Shown here piece after piece: positions 23,213-30,169 of a stretch of 30,169 nucleotides of DNA (its first letter is position 1; each line of letters begins with the position of its first letter). Both the position numbers and the translations under genes were made by a program. The stretch covers positions 63,570 through 93,738 of the forward strand of contig DHJA01000085.1 in assembly GCA_002404095.1 (NCBI GenBank), read 5' to 3'. The notes beneath the pieces were generated by a model, which worked only from the letters and a program-made list of their open reading frames with translations, made no database searches and was not told where the DNA came from. Source of the DNA: Planctomycetaceae bacterium UBA4732. GTDB taxonomy: Bacteria; Planctomycetota; Planctomycetia; Gemmatales; Gemmataceae.

Positions 23213-26200
23213 GTGTTAGACATGCAGGCGGAACAGCACGACGCGGGCCAGTCGTGCCTGGAACTGTACGAAGCGGTGGCCGGACTCAAGCGGCGGCACG
23301 ACCTGCACCCCTGCGCCGTGCGGCCGCGCGACGGCTTCGCCCTACGCCGCGACGGCGAACGCGAGGTCGTTCAGGATCTCGTCAAGCGCTTCCGCGATCT
23401 GCCGCCCAATCAACAGCGCCTGCTGCCCGCCCTGCTCAACAGTCTCGCCCAACTCGAAGTCGTCGTCGGCGACCTGGAGGCCGGCCAGCACGATTTCCAG
23501 GAAGTCGCCCGCCTCGTCGCCGATCCCATTTCACAGGCCGAGGCGCATCACAACGTCTACCGTGCCGCCCTCGAACGCCGCGACTGGAACGAGGGCCTCG
23601 CCGCCTTGCGCCGCGCCGCCGCCCTCGACCCGGACGAGTTCGAGCCGTTCCCGCTGGCCCAGTACCAGCCGCTGCGCATCCTTGGCGCTGGCGGCTTCGG
23701 CGCCTCTTTCCTCTGCCACGACCGTGAGGCCAATCTCAAAGTGGTCGTCCGCGCGCTGCGGCTCGACGGCCTTGACCGCGACGTCGAAGTCTTCTTCCGC
23801 GAATGCGCCTGGATTCAAGAACTCGACCACCCCGCCCTCATCCGGGTTCGCGCGCTGGCGCGCACCGACGCCGAAAAGCTGCGGCCGTACCTTATTATGG
23901 AGTATTTCGAGGGCGAAACGCTGATGGACCACGTTGCCAAGCACGGCCCGCTGGCGCCGGCGGATTGGCTCGCGGTCGGCTGGCAGGTCGGCCGCGGCCT
24001 ACAGGCGCTGCACGGCCGCGGCATCTTGCACCGCAACCTGCGGCCGTCCGCCGTGCTAGTGCGCCGGGACAAGAACGCGGACGGCGCCCCCCGCTGGCGC
24101 GTGAAACTTCTCGACTCCGGTTTGTCGCTCAAGCGCGACGTAATCCACGCCAGCGCCAGCAACCCGGCCGCGTGTATGCAGACGGCCCTCGGTCGCAGCG
24201 TCGCGCGTACTATCGCCTACGCCCCGCCGGAAGTCCTTGGCAAGCCCAAGGGACAGGTGTGGATAGGCCCGCATTCCGACGTGTACGCCTTCGGCAAACT
24301 CAGCGCCTTCGCCTTGACCGGCCGGCCCGACCCGGACGCCAGCGATCTCGTCATCGTGCCGGAGCCGTGGAAGTTGCTGCTCGACGACCTCACCGGCTGG
24401 ACCATCGGCCGCCGATTGCCGCACTTCGGTGCCGTCCTCGAACGCATGTCCGAGTTGCCAGGCGCCGACGAAGCCACCGATTTGGTCGAACGCGAGATGT
24501 ACGAATCGACCATCGCCGACCACACGGCCGCACTGCTCGCCGACCCCAAGGATTTCACCGCTCTGGTCAACCGCGCCAACGCCTACGCCCGCCAGGGCGA
24601 TTTCGAGCAAGCCATCGCCGACTATACGCAAGCGTTACTGCTGCGGCCGAAGGACGCCGCCATGCACCGCCGCCGCGGCCTGACGTATGCTCTGACCCAT
24701 GCCCACGACAAGGCAATCGCCGATTTTACAGAGGCCATTCAGCGCGAACCGCGCAACGTGGAGGCCCACGCCAACCGCGCTCTGGCCCACGCCCAACGCA
24801 GGGAATTTGACGAAGCCATCGCCGACTACACCGAGGCGATTCGTCTCAATACCAAGGACGAGGCGCTTTATTTCAACCGGGGCAACGCCCATTATTGCAA
24901 GGCCGAGTACGATCGCGCCATCGACGATTACACCGAGGCGGCGCGGCTTGGCCCACGCAATCCCTGGGCTTTCGGCAATCGTGGCAAAGCACACGCCTTT
25001 CGCGGCGAACACGGCAAGGCCGTGGCTGATTTCTCGCGCGTTCTTCACCTCGACCCACAGAACCTAAAGGCGATCTGGGATCGCGCTCTTTCGTACAGCG
25101 AATTGGGCCAATATGACAAGGCCGTGCTCGATTACGATGCGGCGATCCAACTGGAGCCGACCGTAGTCCTGTTCCATGAACGCGGCATGGCGCGGGCCGT
25201 CCTCGGCGCCTTAGATCAGGCCGCCAGCGACTTCACCGAAGCGCTGGCTCTCGACCCCAAGCACGTCGGCGCCTTGTTGTCGCGCGCCAGCGTCCACTAC
25301 GGCCGCGGCGCCTATCCGCAGGCGTTGGCCGATCTCAATGAAGCGCTAGTCCTACAGCCCGAATCGTCCGTCGTGTTAAGAAAGCGCGGCGACGTACAGG
25401 CGCGGCTCGGGGCGTTCAACGAGGCCGTGGCCGATTACACCAAGGCGCTGGAGTTGAAGCCGGATCAATCGGACGTGCATTTTAACCGCGGTAACGCCCA
25501 CGCCGGCCTCGGCGATCTCGACGGCGCCGTGGCCGACTACGACGCGGCGATCCGCCTCGATCCGACCGGCCCCGCGGCCTACGTCAATCGCGGCAACATC
25601 TACAGCGGCCTCGTTAAGGAAGAACTTGCGCTGGCCGATTACACCGAGGCGATCCGCCTCGATCCGACCGACGCCGGCGCCTACGCCAACCGGGGCGCCC
25701 TCTACGCCCGCTTGCAAGATATGGACGGCGCCATCAACGACTATTCCGAGTCGATTCGTCTTAATCCAGTGGATTCCCTGGTATACCACGGTCGCGCCGT
25801 CGTTTATGCGGAATCAGGCGATCTCGATAAGGCGCTAAACGACTTCAACGAGGCGATCTGCCTTGACCCGAGTTCCGCCCGCGCCGTCTTCAATCGCGGC
25901 AACGTCCATGCTCGGCTCAACGATTTCGACAAGGCATTGGAAGACTTCGGCGAGGCGCTACGCCTTCAGCCAGACAACGCCGCTTCTCACTTCAACCGCG
26001 GCAACGTCTACATCCAACGCGGCGACTTGGACAAGGCCGTGGCTGATTTCGGCGAAGCGATTCGGGTGGATCCGCGCCACGTCGGCGCTTTGATTAACCG
26101 CGGCAACCTCCACTTGCGTCATGGCAAAGCCGAGGCGGCCCTGGCCGACTTCGACGCCGCGCTCGCGGTCGATCCGTCATTCGCCCCAGGCTACCACAAC

Positions 26201-26674
26201 CGCGCCGCCGCCCGTCAGGAGCGCGGCGACAACTCCGGGGCGCTCGCCGACTACACGGAAGCATTGCGGTTGGCGCCGGACGATCTCGCGGCGTACCACA
26301 GCCGCGGCCGACTCTACTCCAAGCTCGGCGACTACGAAAAGGCGGCGGCCGACAATCTTGAGGTGCTGAAGCGGGCGCCGGACGACATTCGCACTCTGAA
26401 TAATCTGGCATGGCTGTGGGCGACGAATCCGAATATCGAAGCGGGGAAAGTGGCGGAGGCGGAAGCCTATGCCCGCAAGGCGTGCGCCTTGACGAACTAT
26501 CAGGAGGCGGGTTATCTCGATACATTGGCCGCAACGCTTGCGGCCGGCGGTAAGTTTAGCGAAGCGGCGGAGCAACAGCGTAAGGCGTTGGAATTGGCGG
26601 CGGAGGGGGAGAAGGCGGATTATCAATCACGGTTGACGCTGTACGAAGCGGGCAGGCCGTGTCAGGGGAATTAG
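23213..26674 (+). CDS. Pseudokinase domain fused to about 20 TPR repeats
   Basis: An 1153-residue protein. An N-terminal helical region (1-145) precedes a Ser/Thr kinase-like domain (about 149-400) with a glycine loop GAGGFG. The ATP-anchoring Lys is Arg180 (VVVRAL), the HRD catalytic Asp is Asn275 (HRNLRPSA, also losing the catalytic Lys and Asn), while the DFG Asp is kept as DSG (301). Phosphotransfer is therefore unlikely. Residues about 436-1130 form about 18 regular 34-residue TPRs (NRGNxxxxxGDxDxAxxDYxEAIRLDP) plus two divergent ones. It is probably a large scaffold. GTG 23213 and ATG 23222 are both possible starts. There is no signal peptide or membrane segment. Confidence 0.9.
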   Translation: MLDMQAEQHDAGQSCLELYEAVAGLKRRHDLHPCAVRPRDGFALRRDGEREVVQDLVKRFRDLPPNQQRLLPALLNSLAQLEVVVGDLEAGQHDFQEVARLVADPISQAEAHHNVYRAALERRDWNEGLAALRRAAALDPDEFEPFPLAQYQPLRILGAGGFGASFLCHDREANLKVVVRALRLDGLDRDVEVFFRECAWIQELDHPALIRVRALARTDAEKLRPYLIMEYFEGETLMDHVAKHGPLAPADWLAVGWQVGRGLQALHGRGILHRNLRPSAVLVRRDKNADGAPRWRVKLLDSGLSLKRDVIHASASNPAACMQTALGRSVARTIAYAPPEVLGKPKGQVWIGPHSDVYAFGKLSAFALTGRPDPDASDLVIVPEPWKLLLDDLTGWTIGRRLPHFGAVLERMSELPGADEATDLVEREMYESTIADHTAALLADPKDFTALVNRANAYARQGDFEQAIADYTQALLLRPKDAAMHRRRGLTYALTHAHDKAIADFTEAIQREPRNVEAHANRALAHAQRREFDEAIADYTEAIRLNTKDEALYFNRGNAHYCKAEYDRAIDDYTEAARLGPRNPWAFGNRGKAHAFRGEHGKAVADFSRVLHLDPQNLKAIWDRALSYSELGQYDKAVLDYDAAIQLEPTVVLFHERGMARAVLGALDQAASDFTEALALDPKHVGALLSRASVHYGRGAYPQALADLNEALVLQPESSVVLRKRGDVQARLGAFNEAVADYTKALELKPDQSDVHFNRGNAHAGLGDLDGAVADYDAAIRLDPTGPAAYVNRGNIYSGLVKEELALADYTEAIRLDPTDAGAYANRGALYARLQDMDGAINDYSESIRLNPVDSLVYHGRAVVYAESGDLDKALNDFNEAICLDPSSARAVFNRGNVHARLNDFDKALEDFGEALRLQPDNAASHFNRGNVYIQRGDLDKAVADFGEAIRVDPRHVGALINRGNLHLRHGKAEAALADFDAALAVDPSFAPGYHNRAAARQERGDNSGALADYTEALRLAPDDLAAYHSRGRLYSKLGDYEKAAADNLEVLKRAPDDIRTLNNLAWLWATNPNIEAGKVAEAEAYARKACALTNYQEAGYLDTLAATLAAGGKFSEAAEQQRKALELAAEGEKADYQSRLTLYEAGRPCQGN

Positions 26675-26721
26675 CACCGCAATGATTGCTCGATTGCCAA
26701 ACCTGGGCAAGCGGCGAGGCT

Positions 26722-27135
26722 CTACGCCTGCCGCTCGTCCCGCTGTGCAGAATCCGCATCGCGTAAGAGGCTGGCAATGGCCGCGTCCACATCCGGCTCG
26801 ACCTCGAAGAACGCCGACGCGGAGCCGATGAGCCGGGTGGTTTGAAATATTTCCACGACGACCGGCGACAAATTGCACAGCACCATCCGGCCGCCGACCT
26901 CCTTGAGCTTTTTCCGTAGAGCCAAGAGCGGCCGAAAGTTGGCGCTGGTGAGGTACTCGACGTGTTCCAGATCGAGGACGACCTTTTTGGCGTCGGCATG
27001 GCTCACCGCTGCTTGCGTCTCATCGACAAGGCTTTGGGCCATTGTATCTCCCTCCAGCCGCGAAGGAGTGAGCGTCACCACGAGGACGCCCTGTTCGGAC
27101 TTGGTTTTCAGGTATCGATATCTGGGTTGTGACAT
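26722..27135 (-). CDS. STAS-domain protein (anti-sigma factor antagonist type)
   Basis: A 137-residue single STAS domain, as in SpoIIAA/RsbV antagonists, which bind anti-sigma kinases in their unphosphorylated state. Family features are GVLVVTLTPSRLEGD, KKVVLDLEHVEYLTSANF and GGRMVLCNLSPVVVEIF. The serine in LTSANF sits where the regulatory phospho-Ser of the DxSSG motif lies, though the motif has drifted. Start: ATG 27135 has GGAG eight bases upstream; a start five codons earlier lacks a site. No cognate anti-sigma kinase or phosphatase is in view. Convergent with the pseudokinase-TPR gene, 47 bp apart. Confidence 0.88.
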   Translation of the reverse strand: MSQPRYRYLKTKSEQGVLVVTLTPSRLEGDTMAQSLVDETQAAVSHADAKKVVLDLEHVEYLTSANFRPLLALRKKLKEVGGRMVLCNLSPVVVEIFQTTRLIGSASAFFEVEPDVDAAIASLLRDADSAQRDERQA

Positions 27136-27482
27136 TAGGTTGCACTCCATCAGTTAGACGGCCGGCTGGCAAACGCAGGTTCTCACCCTCATCCGAGACT
27201 ATCCGCCCGGATGGCAAGGAGCAAGCGTTTTTGTCCTTAAATTGATTCTCTAAATCGCCGCTCCGGTTCCTTGGGTTTCGGAATGCGAAGGAAAACTCCG
27301 TCCGTTAAAGCTCTCTCTTGACGCGGTGGCCAATGAGTTGGTAGGGAGGTTCGGCTCGGTGGGTCCGCCTGCTGCGATGAGGCATCCCAAACCGGACAAG
27401 ACTTTTAGCTTCTCCCAACTTACTCGGTCCACGCCTTCGGCCCAATCGGCCGATACGTAAAGGCCGTCCTGGAGGATCCGTT
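27136..27482. other. Gap without a gene between divergent genes
   Basis: No convincing ORF in 347 bp. It should hold the promoters for the STAS gene (minus) and the small CxxC gene (plus). TTGACG at about 27318 has only a poor -10 partner, so I do not call a promoter. No repeat found. Confidence 0.4.
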
Positions 27483-27692
27483 ATGCCGTCCTTGCTTCGG
27501 AATACCGTATGCCCGGCATGCGGTCAGCATCACAACTTTACCGTACTGGAAGGCGACGTCTCGGTGGGACAGGAATGCGAATACGTCTGTCCTATGACCG
27601 GACGCTGGGGGCGACTGCGGACGCAGGAAAAAACGGAGGGCGTGATCTATCCGCCGCAGGGGGCGGTCCATCTGACCCGTCGCGCGGCCTGA
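27483..27692 (+). CDS. Small CxxC zinc-ribbon-like protein, 69 aa
   Basis: A 69-residue protein with CPAC (Cys10, Cys13) and a second pair Cys32 and Cys36 (ECEYVCP), a four-cysteine arrangement suited to one zinc ion. GGAGG lies eight bases before the ATG at 27483. The rest is short beta-rich sequence with a basic end. I do not recognise a named family. Cytoplasmic, no signal. The ORF on the opposite strand over the same region is a shadow. Confidence 0.65.
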   Translation: MPSLLRNTVCPACGQHHNFTVLEGDVSVGQECEYVCPMTGRWGRLRTQEKTEGVIYPPQGAVHLTRRAA

Positions 27693-27735
27693 GACGCACC
27701 AACGATCCAGCTTCGGCCACCCTATAACCGCGGGC

Positions 27736-27763
27736 TTGTCCTTACGTCGCCGGCTGGTAGGAT
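27736..27763 (+). promoter_or_regulatory. Possible promoter of tRNA-Lys
   Basis: TTGTCC (27736-27741), 16-bp spacer, TAGGAT (27758-27763). It would start about 30 nt before the mature tRNA at 27803. Confidence 0.5.
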
Positions 27764-27802
27764 TAAAAGGGTCCACTCCGAACGGGAGATAAGGTCTCCT
27801 TA

Positions 27803-27875
<73 letters not shown>

Positions 27876-27945
27876 CTGACCGCATGTCAAAGCTGAACGC
27901 GAGATAGCGTTACCCGCCCTGCGTGGGATGGTGCGGCTCACGGAA

Positions 27946-28008
27946 GTTTAGCCGCGACCCGACAGGGGAGCGCGGCGCCCCCGCTCCCCTGTCGGGTCGC
28001 GGCTAAAC
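27946..28008. repeat. Palindrome related to family A, copy 3
   Basis: Perfect 27-bp arms (27946-27972 and 27982-28008; TAGCCGCGACCCGACAGGGG core) with a 9-nt loop. It shares AGCCGCGACC and AGGGGAGCG with copies 1 and 2. It lies in the 362-bp stretch between tRNA-Lys and the cpaE-like start, which holds no other feature I can support. Confidence 0.9.
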
Positions 28009-28237
28009 ACGCTCAACGAACTCATCCTCGCCTTCTGGCGACGTCCGGAACAAACTACCGCCACGCCGAAGGTTCCCGCCGTCTCTCACCGTAAATCGAT
28101 AAATGGGAGGATTTGACAAAGGAGGGATTTGTAGCCTTTACTTCCCGCATAGTCGAAAGCCGGTCCTGCGACGCAACCTGGCAAAGCGGATGCCACAGTC
28201 CAGTGGTCCCCACTCCTTAATGTTGAGCAACCGCGTC

Positions 28238-29410
28238 ATGCGCACACTGATTGTCGGCCACTGCCTTCAAGACGCAACGGTTGGAAAACTAAAGCAACTC
28301 CTCGCATCTTTCCCGGAGTTTTCCGGACCCATGTTCGTTACGTCGGAGAGTGTGCAGAGGAAACGCCTGGAAATAACGGCGGAATTGGTGGTCGTCGTCC
28401 TTTCCGACGAACAGGGGGCGGGACAGTCTGTCATTCCGCGCCTGCGCGAAATGTTCACCGGCCGCGTGATCGCCTTGGGTGAAATAGCCGATCCCAAGCT
28501 AATCCTGCGTTCGCTCCAGTTGGGGGCGGATCTGTTCGTGGACGTGATGGAACTGGAGACCGAGTTCCCCGCCGCGCTGCGCCGGCTTGTCCCCAAGCCC
28601 GAACCCAAAGAGCGCATCGGCAACTTGGTGGGGGTGCTGTCGGCTTGCGGCGGGTGCGGAGCCAGCACCGTGGCCGTCAACTTGGCCGCCGTCCAGGCGC
28701 GGGAACACAAGCGGAGCGTCCTAATTGATTTGAATCTCGGCCGGGGAGACCTTGCCGCCTTGTTGGACCTTAAGCCGCAATTCAGCCTGGCGAACGCCTG
28801 TCTCAATGAGGGGCGGATGGACCAGGCCATGTTCGGCAAAATGCTGGCGCGTCACTCCTCCGGCGTTCATCTGCTTAGCTCGCCGCCGAACTACGCCGAC
28901 GCCCGCGCCGTGACGGCCAGCGGCGTCAAACAGGCGCTTTCTCTGGCCCGCGGAATGGCGCCGGAGGTCGTCGTGGACCTTGAGGACTGTTTCCATGGGG
29001 AACAGGTGGAGGTTCTCCGGCAGGCGACCGGGGTTCTGGTGGTGTGCCGTTTGGACTTCACCTCCCTGCGCAACACCCGGCGCATCCTGGAACATTTCAC
29101 GAGGTTGGAGGTTCAGCGCAGCCGGGTCAAGGTGGTCGTCAATCAGCACGGCCGCCACGGCGAACTGCCGGTCAATGAGGCGGAAGACGCCCTTAACGAA
29201 AAAATCGTCTCCTTCATTCCGCACCACCCGAAAGCCGTCCACGGCGCGAACAACGCGGGCGTTCCGCTCGCCGTTTCGGACCCCAACAGCAAGGTGGTGA
29301 AAAGCATCATGGAATTGGCGAACATCCGTTTCGAGGAGGACAAGCCGCCTTCCCGGCTGGTTTGGGGCTTCAACCGCCTATTGAACGGCGTTTTTAACGG
29401 CGGACGGTGA
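28238..29410 (+). CDS. CpaE/TadZ-like pilus assembly ATPase
   Basis: About 390 residues. The N-terminal 110 or so residues look like the degenerate receiver domain of CpaE/TadZ, followed by a MinD/ParA-like P-loop fold. Walker A is unusual: SACGGCGAST (about 135-144) replaces both lysines of KGGxGK(T/S), as TadZ proteins often partly do. SVLIDLNLGRGDLAALL and VVVDLEDCF mark the later motifs. CpaE/TadZ localises the tad pilus machinery at the cell pole. cpaF follows 29 bp downstream. The start is uncertain: ATG 28238 begins the conserved part, while in-frame ATGs exist at 28103, 28190 and 28220 without well-placed ribosome sites. Confidence 0.85.
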   Translation: MRTLIVGHCLQDATVGKLKQLLASFPEFSGPMFVTSESVQRKRLEITAELVVVVLSDEQGAGQSVIPRLREMFTGRVIALGEIADPKLILRSLQLGADLFVDVMELETEFPAALRRLVPKPEPKERIGNLVGVLSACGGCGASTVAVNLAAVQAREHKRSVLIDLNLGRGDLAALLDLKPQFSLANACLNEGRMDQAMFGKMLARHSSGVHLLSSPPNYADARAVTASGVKQALSLARGMAPEVVVDLEDCFHGEQVEVLRQATGVLVVCRLDFTSLRNTRRILEHFTRLEVQRSRVKVVVNQHGRHGELPVNEAEDALNEKIVSFIPHHPKAVHGANNAGVPLAVSDPNSKVVKSIMELANIRFEEDKPPSRLVWGFNRLLNGVFNGGR

Positions 29411-29439
29411 AAGCCGCCTCATAGTTGAAGGACGGAAAA

Positions 29440-30169
29440 ATGGAAGAGACGATCGTAGGCGCGAAGTCCCAAAAAGATTTGCGCGATTTCAAAGCGCAGC
29501 TGCACCACCGCCTTATCATGAGCATGGATCTGACCGCGTTGAGCGGCATGAACAAGGACCAGCTGCGGGAGGAAGTCCGCGAAGTCGCCGACGAACTCTG
29601 CCAGCGCAGCACCAACCTGCTGAGCCGGACGGAGCGCGAGCAGCTGGTGAACGAGGTTCTGGACGAGACGTTTGGCCTCGGGCCGCTCGAACCGTTGATG
29701 AGCGACCCGAGAGTCGGAGACATCCTTGTCAACGGCCCGAACACGGTCTACGTCGAGCGCGACGGGCGCCTGGAATTGACGGACATTACTTTCACCGACG
29801 CCGCCCACCTACGGAACATCGTACAGCGCATCGTCAGTCAAGCCGGTCGTCGCGTCGATGAAACCAGTCCGATGGTGGACAGCCGCTTGCCGGACGGCAG
29901 CCGCATCAACGCGGTGATTCAGCCGGTCGCCCTGGACGGGGCGCTGGTTTCCATCCGCCGCTTCGGGGTCCGGCCTATCCTCGCCGCCGACCTGGTGGCC
30001 GGAAAGTCGCTTCCACAGGAAGTCCTTGATTTCCTGGCCGCCTGCATCCGTGCCCGCCTCAACATCGTCGTTTCCGGCGGCACGGGCAGTGGCAAGACCA
30101 CCTTGCTCAACGTTCTCTCGGCGTTCATTCCCGAGGACGAGCGCGTCATCACGATCGAGGACGCGGCCG
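29440..30169 (+). CDS. cpaF: CpaF/TadA-type pilus secretion ATPase (partial, runs off the window)
   Basis: The first 243 codons of a Type II/IV secretion ATPase of the tad pilus. The visible part has the N-terminal helical domain (residues 1-80), [39 protein letters not shown] and Walker [13 protein letters not shown]. The Asp-box ITIEDA follows at the window edge. The hexamer powers assembly of Flp-type pili. The ATG at 29440 has GAAGGACGG upstream. It is in an operon with the cpaE-like gene; further tad genes are expected beyond the window. Confidence 0.94.
   Translation, partial: MEETIVGAKSQKDLRDFKAQLHHRLIMSMDLTALSGMNKDQLREEVREVADELCQRSTNLLSRTEREQLVNEVLDETFGLGPLEPLMSDPRVGDILVNGPNTVYVERDGRLELTDITFTDAAHLRNIVQRIVSQAGRRVDETSPMVDSRLPDGSRINAVIQPVALDGALVSIRRFGVRPILAADLVAGKSLPQEVLDFLAACIRARLNIVVSGGTGSGKTTLLNVLSAFIPEDERVITIEDAA

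Noticed and set aside
23213..26674. Active Ser/Thr protein kinase annotation
   Set aside because: The VAIK Lys and the HRD Asp are both replaced, so I call it a pseudokinase.
27420..27776. 118-residue minus-strand ORF over the small CxxC gene
   Set aside because: The plus-strand frame has GGAGG correctly spaced and four paired cysteines; the minus frame has neither signal nor motif.

Overview
The window reads as chromosomal DNA from a high-GC planctomycete, most likely of the Gemmata/Gemmataceae type. This is inferred from gene style only: a Tat-signal sugar-phosphate isomerase-like protein, a glycine-rich RRM protein, a secreted tyrosine/alanine/proline repeat protein, proline-rich LysM proteins, a kinase-like domain fused to a long TPR array, an MBOAT/SGNH pair, and many perfect intergenic palindromes. 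No rRNA gene or species marker is present.

Layout. Positions 1-4.1 kb hold a 50-residue protein, the isomerase-like protein, the RRM protein and a membrane glycosyltransferase. At 4.2-6.5 kb is a two-gene osmoprotectant-type ABC importer whose second gene fuses the binding lipoprotein to the permease. At 6.6-8.3 kb are an alpha/beta-hydrolase that lacks its catalytic Ser and Asp, and cysC. tRNA-Glu(UUC), a three-gene AbrB-like/PIN toxin-antitoxin operon and rsmH follow. Next to rsmH lies the oddest gene here: a membrane-anchored proline-rich LysM protein whose C-terminal third is an MraZ domain, followed by a LysM paralogue. At 13.5-17.3 kb are a retropepsin-like protein, the repeat protein, and an SGNH/MBOAT O-acyltransferase pair.

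From 17.5 to 23.2 kb is a restriction-modification locus: a Type III-like Mod with an AT-richer central specificity region, a hairpin plus REP-associated tyrosine transposase (RAYT), a Type III-like Res, and a short relic that looks like an HsdM tail joined to an HsdS tail. Then come a pseudokinase-TPR giant, a STAS protein, a small CxxC protein, tRNA-Lys(UUU), and the start of a tad/cpa pilus operon (cpaE-like, cpaF; the latter runs off the window).

The most pervasive unexplained structure is a set of about ten long palindromes in several sequence families. They sit mostly at gene ends, one lies in frame inside the glycosyltransferase gene, and one directly precedes the RAYT gene. The RAYT gives a plausible but unproven mobilising enzyme. 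Two copies of one family differ by a compensatory T:A to C:G change, which suggests the fold itself is maintained.
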